From a virus: DNA of 26,494 nucleotides. The position numbers were made by a program, and so were the translations under genes. Positions 12,327 to 21,059 of this stretch are shown piece by piece. The number at the start of each line of letters is the position of its first letter. Within the stretch, counting starts at the first letter, position 1. The stretch is from positions 1-26,494 of the IMG/VR virus record IMGVR_UViG_3300046517_001221; one strand, given 5' to 3'. Below the pieces are notes generated by a model. The model worked only from the letters and a program-made list of their open reading frames with translations. It searched no databases and was not told the DNA's origin.

Positions 12327-13535
12327 GTGCCTGATATATCCATTTTTTCGGTATGGCCCATGATGGCCATTGTCGGCCTGGTTGTGGTCGCGCTTTCCGG
12401 GCGATTCCTCCGGTTTCTGGACGTCAGTCCGACTGTATTTGCGCACCGACTAGATTCTATCGACGGCCTGCGCGGGATCCTTGCAACAGCCGTTGCATTC
12501 CATCATTTCGTGCTGCATGGATATGGCGCGAAGTTTGGAGTGGCTGCACCTTCCCATTTTTATATGTCTCTTGGGCCCGCAGCCGTAGCTATATTCTTCA
12601 TGATTACCGGCTACCTGTTCTGGAGTCGCCTTCTTGCTAAAGCCGATTCCGTGAACTGGGCGGAGTTATATGTCAACCGTTTCTTCAGGATCTATCCACT
12701 GTATCTTTTCCTGATTGCGTCGTACTTCGCAGTGGTTTTGTGCCGCGTCCACTTTGAGATCGACCAACCGTTCAAGCAAACTGTCTTTCAAATTGGCCAA
12801 TGGCTCGCACTCGGGGTCGTCAAGAATCCAACGCCTTTTTTGAACATGGATGCTGCGATGTCTGTAGTGGGACCTGTGTGGAGCTTGCGTTATGAGTGGC
12901 TGTTCTACGCAAGCTTACCGATATTGTCTATATTTGCTCGCCTCGGACGTCCGGTCGCATTGACGGCATCAGCACTGTTTCTTGTTCTGGCAGTCGACGG
13001 TCTGATCGCGGAGCCGTTCAGGTCGTTTCTTGCCGAATTTCTGTGCGGGATGCTCGCATCATCAATCATGCGCACGCGACCGGCCCTCAAAGGAGATGGA
13101 GCAATACGGTCCATCATCGCTTGCGCCTTGATCGTCGCCGCGTTTCGTGTCCCAGACATCATCTACTCGCCGGTTGGCACGTTGCTGCTCGGTGGATTTT
13201 TCATGATGATAGTTTCCGGAACGTCAATCTTCGGAGTGCTTCAAACGCGGGGCGCGCATCGCTTGGGTAACATGAGCTACAGCGTGTATCTGCTTCACAG
13301 CCTCGTCATTACGATGGTGATGACCCGTCCCGCTATTGTTTCCTATGCTCTCGGAAACAATTCTGCATTCTGGATCACCTGCGCCTTCATGTATGTCACC
13401 ACCGTCGCAATGTCGGTTGCAACGTTCTCGGCGATTGAACGGGTCGGTATCTCAATCGGAAAAGCCGCGATTACGCGGCTCAACCGGGCATCAGACGTTC
13501 ATCCAGGTACTGGAGTCACGACGGGGCAGCCGTGA
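12327..13535 (+). CDS. Acyltransferase-3 (OafA-like) membrane protein
   Basis: GTG at 12327 follows AAGAAGG. The 402-residue protein shows acyltransferase-3 signatures: LDSIDGLRGILA (42-53) with His59-His60 shortly after, FFMITGYLFWSR (90-101), and RFFRIYPLYLF (118-128), plus about ten membrane spans. Known relatives transfer acetyl or other acyl groups to LPS, O-antigen or exopolysaccharide. There is no fused SGNH domain; the SGNH-like lipoprotein upstream may take its place. Sampled lines here are poorer in GC (about 42-48%) than the early phage genes (about 60%), suggesting separate origin. Its stop is one base from the tail-spike gene's stop on the other strand. Confidence 0.88.
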   Translation: MPDISIFSVWPMMAIVGLVVVALSGRFLRFLDVSPTVFAHRLDSIDGLRGILATAVAFHHFVLHGYGAKFGVAAPSHFYMSLGPAAVAIFFMITGYLFWSRLLAKADSVNWAELYVNRFFRIYPLYLFLIASYFAVVLCRVHFEIDQPFKQTVFQIGQWLALGVVKNPTPFLNMDAAMSVVGPVWSLRYEWLFYASLPILSIFARLGRPVALTASALFLVLAVDGLIAEPFRSFLAEFLCGMLASSIMRTRPALKGDGAIRSIIACALIVAAFRVPDIIYSPVGTLLLGGFFMMIVSGTSIFGVLQTRGAHRLGNMSYSVYLLHSLVITMVMTRPAIVSYALGNNSAFWITCAFMYVTTVAMSVATFSAIERVGISIGKAAITRLNRASDVHPGTGVTTGQP

Positions 13536-13536
13536 C

Positions 13537-15282
13537 TTATTGAGAGCCGCCGCCGAGCGTATTGCCTGTACCGCTGTTCGAAATGTTGGTCGTGTTAGCG
13601 AAGTAGACATTCGATTGCACATTGACAGACTTGGAGCCCGACCCGAGGAGGATGCCCGTTGTCATTTCCTGAATCGCATTAGCCGTAATCACACCGGCGC
13701 TTGACGCCCAGGTGTCGATGTATATGCCGCGAGTACCAGTCGGAGATGCAACGGCAGGGTTGAACGTGTTACCGATGATGCTGAATGCGCTGTAGTTCTG
13801 CAACGAAATCCCGTTGCTGTTGTTCTGGACGAGAAAGAAATTGTTGGCGATCATGATGACGCCAACGTTCGACTGGGTAAGGATGCCGTTGTTGTAGGTG
13901 TTGAACTGACTATTCGTCACGCTCAACTGGTCGAGGCCTGCCTGACCAGTCGGGACGACGATCCCGTTGGTGTCGCCAGTGAAGTTGCTCTGGTTGACAG
14001 TGACTCCTTGCACATAGGCCGCGTAGTAAAGGCCAATGCCAAGATAGTTGAAGGTACAGCCCTGAAAGTTGTACACGACGCCCAAAGCGGTCGACGTGCC
14101 GTTCAGGATGACTCCGTACGATGCGGTTGAGGGTCCGATCGTAGTGAGGTTCGTGAAGTTGATGTTCGATACGCTCGCGACATTTACACCATTCGACCAC
14201 CCGTCAGTAACAACGTAGCCGTCAGCGCCGCGGGTCGTCACATTTGTGATATCCGAGAGAGCGGAGTTGGCCGGATTGGCGATGGTGCTCTGCTGCTGCG
14301 CCAGGTTGATTGCAACACCGGTCGGCGTTGATGCGGTTGTGGTGACTGATAGATCTCTGATGTGGATACCGGAAAACGGACCGTTTGCTGCGATGGATAT
14401 CCCGAATGACGTGGCGTTAAACTTCAGAATCGACGAGTCAGCCGCGACGCCTTTAATGGTTATCGAATTGGGGTTGGTGTTCGGGAACGTATATCCGATG
14501 CTTGATGCGAAGTAATACGTGCCTTGCGGAAAAAATACACACACGTTGCCCGTCGATTGCGCGGCCACCGCATTCGTCCATGCGGCATTGTTCGATACGA
14601 CTCCGCCGTTATTGCCGCCGTAGTCGAGGATGGAAGGGCAAGGAGCGTGAGCAGCGACAAACCCCGTGCTCGCCGCGAGCGTACTGTTGTTGCCGGCAGA
14701 TTGCGTCCCGACAATCGCATTGGAAAGCGTGGGGGACGTTGCCAGAACGGGACTACCACTGCCCGTCACTGCATTGGCGAGCGCCGCCGCCACGCCGGTT
14801 CCAAGACCGGATATGCCGGTCGACACGGGAAGTCCCGTGGCGTTCGTCAGTGTAGCCGCGGAAGGCGTACCCAAGTTGGGGGTGACTAGCGTAGGACTGG
14901 TCGCCAGGACTGCCGAACCAGATCCAGTCGCTGTTGACGAACCCGTTCCACCTTGGGAGACAGACAGCGGCGTCGTCAGGCCGGAAAGCGAGGTAATGTT
15001 ACTGTTAGCTCCTGCGGTAGCGCCACTGGAACTGTTCAGAAGGGTACCGCTGGTCGGCAACGTGATATTGGTGGGAGCTGTCGTATTGAGCACAAGCGGG
15101 TTACCGCCAGTGGTCGAAAAGCTTCCTCCAAGCGTGATCGTCCCGGAGTTCGCGACGCCGGTTCCACCGTTGGCCGGCGTCAACGGATTTTGAAGCGTAA
15201 TACTGTTGAACGTGGGTGAAGGGTAAGTCTGGGCGAGCGCCGCCAGCGGCGCAAACAGCGCCGCGATGATGATTTTCTTCAT
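13537..15282 (-). CDS. Tail spike/fibre with beta-helix (pectate-lyase-like) domain and signal peptide
   Basis: A 581-residue protein. Residues 1-18 (MKKIIIAALFAPLAALAQ) look like a Sec signal peptide, unusual for a virion protein. Residues about 20-210 are Gly/Ser/Thr/Ala-rich fibre repeats (GGTGVANSG, SGSAVLATSPTL, PNLGTPSAATLTNATGLP). From about 216 the ILDYGGNNGG...NNAAWTNAVAA...VFFPQGTYYF segment starts a right-handed beta-helix of the pectate-lyase type that runs to about 560. Such spikes bind and often cut surface polysaccharide; no catalytic residues could be assigned. It is the last gene of the tail operon and lies next to surface-modifying cargo genes. Confidence 0.8.
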   Translation of the reverse strand: MKKIIIAALFAPLAALAQTYPSPTFNSITLQNPLTPANGGTGVANSGTITLGGSFSTTGGNPLVLNTTAPTNITLPTSGTLLNSSSGATAGANSNITSLSGLTTPLSVSQGGTGSSTATGSGSAVLATSPTLVTPNLGTPSAATLTNATGLPVSTGISGLGTGVAAALANAVTGSGSPVLATSPTLSNAIVGTQSAGNNSTLAASTGFVAAHAPCPSILDYGGNNGGVVSNNAAWTNAVAAQSTGNVCVFFPQGTYYFASSIGYTFPNTNPNSITIKGVAADSSILKFNATSFGISIAANGPFSGIHIRDLSVTTTASTPTGVAINLAQQQSTIANPANSALSDITNVTTRGADGYVVTDGWSNGVNVASVSNINFTNLTTIGPSTASYGVILNGTSTALGVVYNFQGCTFNYLGIGLYYAAYVQGVTVNQSNFTGDTNGIVVPTGQAGLDQLSVTNSQFNTYNNGILTQSNVGVIMIANNFFLVQNNSNGISLQNYSAFSIIGNTFNPAVASPTGTRGIYIDTWASSAGVITANAIQEMTTGILLGSGSKSVNVQSNVYFANTTNISNSGTGNTLGGGSQ

Positions 15283-15292
15283 TGTTTTCGAA

Positions 15293-15508
15293 TCAGGAGA
15301 TTGAAACTACGCCGCCGTTGTTCCAGACGACGCCAGGGGCTGAGGGACGAGTTGTCGGTAGGCCGGAAGCGAGAGCGGTAAGGGTGATGACCGTAAGAAG
15401 GGAAGAAAGAGGCATCGTGCATAGGGCGGTTTGCCCGTTCTGTGTTTGCCTGATGGTCACCGTCTCGCTACCGGTAAGTGGCTGAGGTAATCCGAACACC
15501 TGACTCAT
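15293..15508 (-). CDS. Small tail-associated protein with C-terminal WNNGG motif
   Basis: A 71-residue product starting at ATG 15508, directly after the stop of the upstream fibre gene. The N-terminal part is polar (TGSETVTIRQTQNGQTA), the middle hydrophobic (LSSLLTVITLTALASGLP). The end reads APGVVWNNGGVVSIS, nearly the same as the C-terminus of the gpI-like protein (GQLWNNGGVISIA). The shared motif suggests a small module that joins tail-fibre components, but its role is not known. Confidence 0.65.
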   Translation of the reverse strand: MSQVFGLPQPLTGSETVTIRQTQNGQTALCTMPLSSLLTVITLTALASGLPTTRPSAPGVVWNNGGVVSIS

Positions 15509-16231
15509 TTAATATCCGATCGCCATGAAGTTGACCTGAGCGAGGTTGACCGGAGAGCCGTTGTTCGCAACTACAGCCACCAGGTTCAATCTCGTTGATA
15601 AATTGGAGAAAGAGGCTTGATTGTTGGTAACCGTTGTGCCGTTGTTCACGTAGTTTGCGACTCCAGACAGCAATGCATTCGGAAACGGCAAATCGAGCGT
15701 CAGAGTGGCAATCCCGGAGGCGTTAGTCACAGCCTGCCCCCACTGAAAGACCATCGGAACGAGAGCGCCCGCGACGGAGCACGGAATTACAAGGTGACCT
15801 GTTCCAGTAGTGTCCGCAGAGAACTGACCAAGATTCACCGCTTGTCCAGCGGAGGAAGCAGCCGCTACAGCCACAGGATCAGTGAACGTGTTTGGCCCCG
15901 CCCAGGTATTGGCCGCCGCAAGTTGTCCAAAGGACGACTGCTGTCCCGCAGTAGGAGGGCTGTAGGCGTAGTCTCCTGTTAGCCACGAAAGCGCTGCCGT
16001 GCCTTCCTGACCGCGCAATACTGTTAATGTCGATCCGGTCCTCGCGGTCGCATACACCACTTCGTAGTTCTGGCGCGTAGCGACGTCATTCAGCGTGATT
16101 ACCAGTACCTGGCCGGCAGGAATCGATGCCGGCAGGTTCGCGGTATTTGAAAGCGTTATCGAGGTGGCGCTGGACGAGACCGGTCCTGCCAACGTCGTGT
16201 TGACGTTGTTCGCGAACGTAAAAATTGTCAT
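15509..16231 (-). CDS. Tail fibre with gp53-like receptor-binding C-terminus
   Basis: The start is taken at ATG 16231, just after the upstream stop (16237); a longer frame would run into the neighbouring gene. The 240-residue protein begins MTIFTFANNVNTTLAGPVSSSATS, then a beta-rich shaft with QNYEVVYATARTGSTLTVLRG and ANTWAGPNTFTD. The C-terminal part (VFQWGQ, GIATLTLDLPFPNALL, VNFMAIGY) follows the gp53-like fibre tip pattern, a W-G and Phe-Pro repeat fold ending in an aliphatic-Gly-Tyr motif. It likely contacts the host receptor. Confidence 0.82.
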   Translation of the reverse strand: MTIFTFANNVNTTLAGPVSSSATSITLSNTANLPASIPAGQVLVITLNDVATRQNYEVVYATARTGSTLTVLRGQEGTAALSWLTGDYAYSPPTAGQQSSFGQLAAANTWAGPNTFTDPVAVAAASSAGQAVNLGQFSADTTGTGHLVIPCSVAGALVPMVFQWGQAVTNASGIATLTLDLPFPNALLSGVANYVNNGTTVTNNQASFSNLSTRLNLVAVVANNGSPVNLAQVNFMAIGY

Positions 16232-16236
16232 TGTCG

Positions 16237-17136
16237 TCAGGCGATCGAGATGACGCCGCCGTTGTTCCAGAGTTGACCGGTTGAACCCGGATTGATAAGA
16301 GGCAGATTTCCGCCGCCAAGGGCCAGCAGCCCCGAAGCGGTAAGTGTTCCGAAATAGACTGGCGGCGCCAGGGGATCGGGGGTGATGCCCGGAATCACAG
16401 AGACGGTGCCGCCGTTGTACCAAACGGAACCCGCTGCTAACCCTGTGGGGCTAGTCGGATAATTGAGCGGAGCAGTCATCCACAGAACACCGCCATCGTT
16501 AAAGAACCCGATATTGACGAATGCGAACGTGTACTGAAACGGAAACGCTAGAACACCGTTGTTCAGGCACTCCTGCAGGATCGTAAAGTTCGAATCCTCA
16601 AACGACGTAATGGTGAATACGTTCCCAGATACGGTTATCGATGGAGGATTGTCCAGTACCGTGTAGTCGGATCCATTCGCGCCGTTGAGGAACCTGTTGA
16701 CCCGGTTCTTGAGCCAGCCCATATTGAAAACCTGCCCGTCACCGCGATACAGGTTCCACGTCATCACACGTTTGTAGATGTCGTCCGAAGCGATCTCTGC
16801 GGTTCCAGACGATGAGTGGCTGAGGCCGTTGTATGGGACTGTGTTATAGGGGGCGGTGTTGTATCCAGCTATCGTTGTGGATGTTTGCGTCGACAGAACC
16901 GGGCGGGGAATTCCATAGACACCGTTACCTATCCAGTCCAACAGCGGGCCCGTTATGTTTGGCGACGTATAGAGGCCAAGCGGTGTGTCGTTGAACCAGT
17001 CGACATATCCTTGCGAAATCGAGTTGAACGCATCGACGAAAGCCTGAAGGTTCTCGTCATCGCTGTATTGAAGGTATAGGTAGCTCGGGATCGTTTTCTG
17101 AAGCGGCAAAGTCGAGAATGATTCGATATTGCCCAT
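16237..17136 (-). CDS. gpI-like (DUF2612) baseplate/tail-fibre attachment protein
   Basis: A 299-residue protein whose first ~200 residues have the DUF2612 look: LPSYLYLQYSDDENLQAFVDAFN, YVDWFNDTPLGLY, GPLLDWIGNGVYGIPRP, and IYKRVMTWNLYRGDGQ. In P2-like phages the corresponding gpI sits between baseplate J and the fibre, as here. The C-terminal ~90 residues contain three Gly/Asn repeats (FFNDGG 211-216, VWYNGG 238-243, LWNNGG 289-294). The ATG follows the J gene by two bases with an AAGGA site. It probably links the baseplate to the fibres. Confidence 0.8.
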   Translation of the reverse strand: MGNIESFSTLPLQKTIPSYLYLQYSDDENLQAFVDAFNSISQGYVDWFNDTPLGLYTSPNITGPLLDWIGNGVYGIPRPVLSTQTSTTIAGYNTAPYNTVPYNGLSHSSSGTAEIASDDIYKRVMTWNLYRGDGQVFNMGWLKNRVNRFLNGANGSDYTVLDNPPSITVSGNVFTITSFEDSNFTILQECLNNGVLAFPFQYTFAFVNIGFFNDGGVLWMTAPLNYPTSPTGLAAGSVWYNGGTVSVIPGITPDPLAPPVYFGTLTASGLLALGGGNLPLINPGSTGQLWNNGGVISIA

Positions 17137-17138
17137 GG

Positions 17139-18554
17139 TTATCCTTGAGTTACCGTGATCGCAGTTGCACTCGCAGAGAAGTAGCCCTCAACATCTCCGG
17201 CAATAATGCTGGTGCCGGCTGCGGGGGACGCCGGAACACCGTTGATGGTCACTGCAAACTGCAATGTGGTTATGTTGGACGCGGCGATAACTGAAGAAAC
17301 CGCACTCTGAAACACCGCCGTCATCTCGAGTTCGTTGATCGGCTGCCCGACGTAGATCGAGTTGATGTATGACTGGAGCGCTGGAGCTGCCAACTGGTTG
17401 ACCGACGTTCCTGCCGTGAAGTTGGGCAGAGTCGTATTCCACGTCACCGCTACTGTCACAACTTGCTGCGGAGGATTGACGAAGGTTATCGAATACGTAT
17501 CGGGATTCTGGAACAGGGACACCGTCACATTTCGAGGATTCGGACTGAGCGTGGCACCACCGACATATGCACCAAATCCGCTGCCGTTAGTCGTCGTCGT
17601 GATCGTTGTTGGCGTGACCGAGGCGATCGTATAGGTGCCGTTGTATGCGCTTGGCGTAGCCCCCGCCACTGTAACCGTGCCGCCCGCGACGTATCCATGA
17701 TTCAGGTTGGTCGTGACGACGACCGGGTTGGCTGCGGTCATTGTCGTGATCGACAATTGCGATCCCTTTAGCAGTGCTATGTCGCCGGCACCCTGAAGAA
17801 TTGCGTTCGCAACGGCGTAGGCATCACCGCCTCCGCAGATGACCTGCCAACCGCCTGAAACTGCGTTAATCGAAACTAGTTGCTGTTGAACGCCCGTGAT
17901 TTTGTAAAGCAGAGTCTTAAGGTAAGCGGGCGTTCCAGTAGCTGCTACCAACCCTGCCTGTAACACCTGCGCGCGATAGTCCGGCACGCTCTGTGTAGTT
18001 GTTGCAGCAGTTCCGGCCTCCGGGTTCGTAACCGTGACTGCATAAGCGCTTGGAACCGACGTCACCAACTGATTAACGGTGTTGGCCGGAATAGCGAAGC
18101 TACCGCTAGTCGTCGCTACCGCAAAAAGGAGCGGGCTTAGTCCGTTGGCCTGGATGACACCACCATCCTGAAGTGCGTACTGATTGGTCCCGTCACCCAC
18201 GACGAAGCCTTTCTGGAACACGTATCCAGCGGGACCAGCGAACTGCACATACACACTGCCGTTTGCGCCCACTCCTGGAGCGATCCCGAATTGAGCGCCG
18301 AGTTGGGCCAGCACAAAAGCATTGGCACCATATGGACTGACGCTGTTGATCGCATCAACTCGCGCCTGATCGATCGCGACGAGCGCGCCGGTATCGGTGC
18401 CCGCGACATCGTCGATCAGAGAGCCGGGAAGGTTAGCCGTGTAGCCGGGAACCTGATTGGCAACATAATTGATCAGGGTGTCGTACAGCGTCGCCACGGG
18501 AGTCGCCTGCGGCCCTGCCGTCGTCATTATCAGTGGAATAGACGTTGTGCTCAT
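17139..18554 (-). CDS. Baseplate J-like wedge protein with inserted domain
   Basis: A 471-residue baseplate wedge protein. The N-terminal block (ANLPGSLIDDVAGTDTGALVAIDQARVD, then LAQLGAQFGIAPG) and the later block (NPRNVTVSLFQNPDTYSITFVNPPQQ; INSIYVGQPINELEMTAVF) are typical of the J/gp47 family. Between residues about 269 and 336 sits an extra beta-rich segment with NHGYVAGGTVTVAG and YNGTYTIASVTPTTIT, typical of an immunoglobulin-like or tail-surface module. It is part of the baseplate ring that triggers sheath contraction. Confidence 0.85.
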   Translation of the reverse strand: MSTTSIPLIMTTAGPQATPVATLYDTLINYVANQVPGYTANLPGSLIDDVAGTDTGALVAIDQARVDAINSVSPYGANAFVLAQLGAQFGIAPGVGANGSVYVQFAGPAGYVFQKGFVVGDGTNQYALQDGGVIQANGLSPLLFAVATTSGSFAIPANTVNQLVTSVPSAYAVTVTNPEAGTAATTTQSVPDYRAQVLQAGLVAATGTPAYLKTLLYKITGVQQQLVSINAVSGGWQVICGGGDAYAVANAILQGAGDIALLKGSQLSITTMTAANPVVVTTNLNHGYVAGGTVTVAGATPSAYNGTYTIASVTPTTITTTTNGSGFGAYVGGATLSPNPRNVTVSLFQNPDTYSITFVNPPQQVVTVAVTWNTTLPNFTAGTSVNQLAAPALQSYINSIYVGQPINELEMTAVFQSAVSSVIAASNITTLQFAVTINGVPASPAAGTSIIAGDVEGYFSASATAITVTQG

Positions 18555-18621
18555 GCGGCGTAGTGGTCAGTTCAGCAATGGAAGTTGCCGTCGCAGGGCG
18601 AGCGGCTTGGTATGCATGGTC

Positions 18622-19986
18622 TTAGCGGCGGCGTGCCTGAATGTTTCCGTACGCCGCCATCGTGCCTCCGGAGAACGTCACGGAGCCGGACAGATAAAGT
18701 GTCGTGGTTGCTGAAACATTGATCCGACCCATGCCGGTTTGTACGGCGGTCCCCTGACTGGCAGTGAAGGCAGTCGACATGAAGAACCACGGTTTCGCCG
18801 GATCAGAATCCGTTGGCATCGTCGCGGACGTTGTGCTAAGCCATGCGGAAATCAGGGCAATGGAGGTCACGCTGCTAGGCTTGGTAATAAATTGCCCCCA
18901 GATGTCCCAGTCGCCCGGCGTCAGAGTGATCGACGTGACGTTGGTCGATGTCTGGTTGGGGAAACTTACGGCCGAAGCTTGAAGGACGTTCGAGGAAATC
19001 AGTTCGCCAACACTGCCGGCCGTCACGTTGCTGCCAGTTGTGTTGCCTACGACGCCCGCGGGATACGCTGGCGTGATTGCGGACGTAGCTTGCAAGGTGG
19101 TGAACTTGCCGGCTGCCGCAGTGGTTGTGCCAATGGCGGGCGGAGAAGCAAGATATGCGCTAAATCCGGTTCCGCTGACCGTTCCACTCGATGAGAGATT
19201 GGTGAATGTGCCCGCGGCTGGCGCGGTGCCGCCGATCGCTGGAGGCGACGCGAGATACGTGCTGAAGCCAGTGCCGCTGACAGTACTGCTTGCCGACAGC
19301 GTGGTTGCGGCGACACTGCCCGCATACGACGATCCGGTGATTGTTGCCCCGCTGATTGCCGGGTTCGTACCGAACACCGCGGCGCCGCTGCCTGTTTCGT
19401 CCGACAACACGCCGGCCAGTTGTGCAGAGGTGGTGGATGCGAATTGCGCTAGTGTTCCGGTCGTCGTGGCGGAATTGGCGTAGCAGGTAAATCCCGTGCC
19501 GCTTGTGTACTGCAACGCACTGGTCGACGTCGAGCAACTCGGCATCGCGAACGCCGTGGGAGACGCGCTTGATGCCGTGACGTTCGCGAGTACCGTATTC
19601 GCCGCTTGTGACGCCAGCGAAGCGGGGGAGATTAAACCGGGAGCGGTGAACGTTCCAGTTACGGTCAGACCTGCAATTGTTGGAGCGGTGGCCAGGACCA
19701 CGCTTCCTGATCCGGTCGACGCGGTGGCGCCGGTGCCTCCCGATGCGACGGGAAGCGGTGACGTCAGCCCCGAGATTGTCCCGCCGGTTATGGCAGTACC
19801 CGACATCGTTCCACCGTTGATGGTGGCATTCGTAATCGAGCCGCCCGTGATCGCCGCAGCTGAATTGCTCGTCTTTGCGGCTAACGCGGCGTTAAGTTGA
19901 GACGCCGTCAGAATTTGACCGGGCGTAAACTGTGCGTTGGCCGTTGAACAAACAAACGCGAGCAGAAAGAGAGTGCGTCGAATCAT
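18622..19986 (-). CDS. Long tail fibre with N-terminal signal peptide and tandem repeats
   Basis: The start is ATG 19986, overlapping the upstream stop (ATGA). The 454-residue protein begins MIRRTLFLLAFVCSTANA, a typical Sec signal peptide, again unusual for a tail fibre. The body is Ala/Gly/Ser/Thr-rich with the TGSGSVVLATAPTI motif also present in the tail spike, and a 34-residue tandem repeat (TVSGTGFS at 235 and 269, each followed by YLASPPAIG). The C-terminal ~100 residues (TPGDWDIWGQFITKPSS, FFMSTAFTAS) are a globular, probably receptor-binding domain. The gene sits between gp25-like and J genes, an uncommon place for a fibre. Confidence 0.78.
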   Translation of the reverse strand: MIRRTLFLLAFVCSTANAQFTPGQILTASQLNAALAAKTSNSAAAITGGSITNATINGGTMSGTAITGGTISGLTSPLPVASGGTGATASTGSGSVVLATAPTIAGLTVTGTFTAPGLISPASLASQAANTVLANVTASSASPTAFAMPSCSTSTSALQYTSGTGFTCYANSATTTGTLAQFASTTSAQLAGVLSDETGSGAAVFGTNPAISGATITGSSYAGSVAATTLSASSTVSGTGFSTYLASPPAIGGTAPAAGTFTNLSSSGTVSGTGFSAYLASPPAIGTTTAAAGKFTTLQATSAITPAYPAGVVGNTTGSNVTAGSVGELISSNVLQASAVSFPNQTSTNVTSITLTPGDWDIWGQFITKPSSVTSIALISAWLSTTSATMPTDSDPAKPWFFMSTAFTASQGTAVQTGMGRINVSATTTLYLSGSVTFSGGTMAAYGNIQARRR

Positions 19987-20387
19987 GCCAGGGCCGATTG
20001 ATTGAGAATGAAAGTGCTGTCGAGTTGCGGAGCGTTGATCGATGAATCCACATACGGAGTCAGGATTGCGCCGCTGTGGCACACCGCACTGACGTTATAG
20101 ACGGGCGGAGACGAGCCCTGCACCCGGTTAATCGTGAGTGACGCGAAGTACTGCGAGAACTGCGTCTGCGTCTGCATAACGTAGTAATCAGGCAAGACCT
20201 GCGTCACGATCGTCTGGTATTGAGGGATACCGTAGTTCGCGTAGATCGGACTCTCGCCAAGATTCAGTTTCAGACATTGCGCGAGAGTAGTCAGATAAAC
20301 GTTGTCGTTGTATCCGTTCGCATCGGTCTCGACCACAACCCATGTTTTCGAACCGTCCTCGTTCAGGATTCGCCCATATGTGCGCAT
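19983..20387 (-). CDS. gp25-like baseplate wedge protein
   Basis: A 134-residue protein. The segment NVYLTTLAQCLKLNLGESPIYANYGIP, followed by a Leu/Gln-rich block ending PDYYVMQTQTQFSQYF and a beta-rich C-terminus, has the layout of the gp25/W wedge family: a N-terminal region followed by 'line-up' of the loop before a Y-G-I-P element. The assignment rests mainly on position, between spike and J in the baseplate cluster. Divergent from the + strand pair that starts at 20412 with 24 bases between. Confidence 0.6.
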   Translation of the reverse strand: MRTYGRILNEDGSKTWVVVETDANGYNDNVYLTTLAQCLKLNLGESPIYANYGIPQYQTIVTQVLPDYYVMQTQTQFSQYFASLTINRVQGSSPPVYNVSAVCHSGAILTPYVDSSINAPQLDSTFILNQSALA

Positions 20388-20411
20388 TTACTTGACCATT
20401 TCCATTTATCT

Positions 20412-21059
20412 ATGCCAGATACCCACTCACCAAGTTTCTTTGCGCACGACAATCTGTTGAGGACGTCGCGCGACTATCTGGTGCTCGTTCTGTTCCTGCG
20501 AAGTCGATCGGAGGCATTTCCGTGGGCCATGGAAGTGGCCAGGCGCGCAACGCTATTCGCAGAGCGAGACCTTGAGACCCTCAAGATTCATGTTGCGGGA
20601 TTCGCCAGGACGTTTGATGGTGCCACTCAGGCGATGGACCTTATCCACTACGTTCGAGGCTGGCGAGGTACTCATTTCTATGCGCAAGGGCGTATGGTCA
20701 TCGGCGAAATGGAGCCCGCGTTCGAGATCGAGGCGGTATTGAAATGTTTCGCCGATTCGTGCGCTGCTCGAGACCACAGGGCGCACTGCTTCAGGATGGT
20801 GGACGACCCATTCAATCCGCTGGCACCGCATCGGACGTTCGACCATATAACGCCGCACTTCAGGCACTACGAAGCGGCCTCAGAAAATGGGGTCTTCGTA
20901 TTCCCTTGTCGGCATATGCTGCAGTGGTTCCGGCCTCAGCGCGGGCATCCCGCATCAATATCTGATCAGATCCAGGCGGAGGGCGCAGCGCGGCACTGCG
21001 ACGTATGCCCGAGGTTCAATCCCGACGACTTCGGCGCAGTTAAAAAGGAAAGTGAATGA
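20412..21059 (+). CDS. Cys/His-rich hypothetical cargo protein inserted in the tail module
   Basis: A 215-residue product from ATG 20412; a longer frame from 20220 runs antisense through the gp25-like gene. It starts MPDTHSPSFFAHDN and includes a helical N-terminal half (YLVLVLFLRSRSEAFPWAMEVARRATLF), followed by a Cys/His-rich C-terminal half (CFADSCAARDHRAHCF, VFPCRHMLQWF, ARHCDVCPRF). Zinc binding is possible. I do not recognise the family. It is the first of a two-gene unit running against the tail operon, the mark of a moron. No clear promoter is visible upstream. Confidence 0.65.
   Translation: MPDTHSPSFFAHDNLLRTSRDYLVLVLFLRSRSEAFPWAMEVARRATLFAERDLETLKIHVAGFARTFDGATQAMDLIHYVRGWRGTHFYAQGRMVIGEMEPAFEIEAVLKCFADSCAARDHRAHCFRMVDDPFNPLAPHRTFDHITPHFRHYEAASENGVFVFPCRHMLQWFRPQRGHPASISDQIQAEGAARHCDVCPRFNPDDFGAVKKESE

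Noticed and set aside
14666-15193. 175-residue + strand frame opposite the tail spike
   Set aside because: Its Val/Pro/Ala-rich repeats are simply the complement of the Gly/Thr/Ser fibre repeats.
20220-20411. Upstream extension of the + strand cargo gene
   Set aside because: The extension starts at a TTG without a ribosome-binding site and is antisense to the gp25-like gene; the ATG at 20412 is enough.
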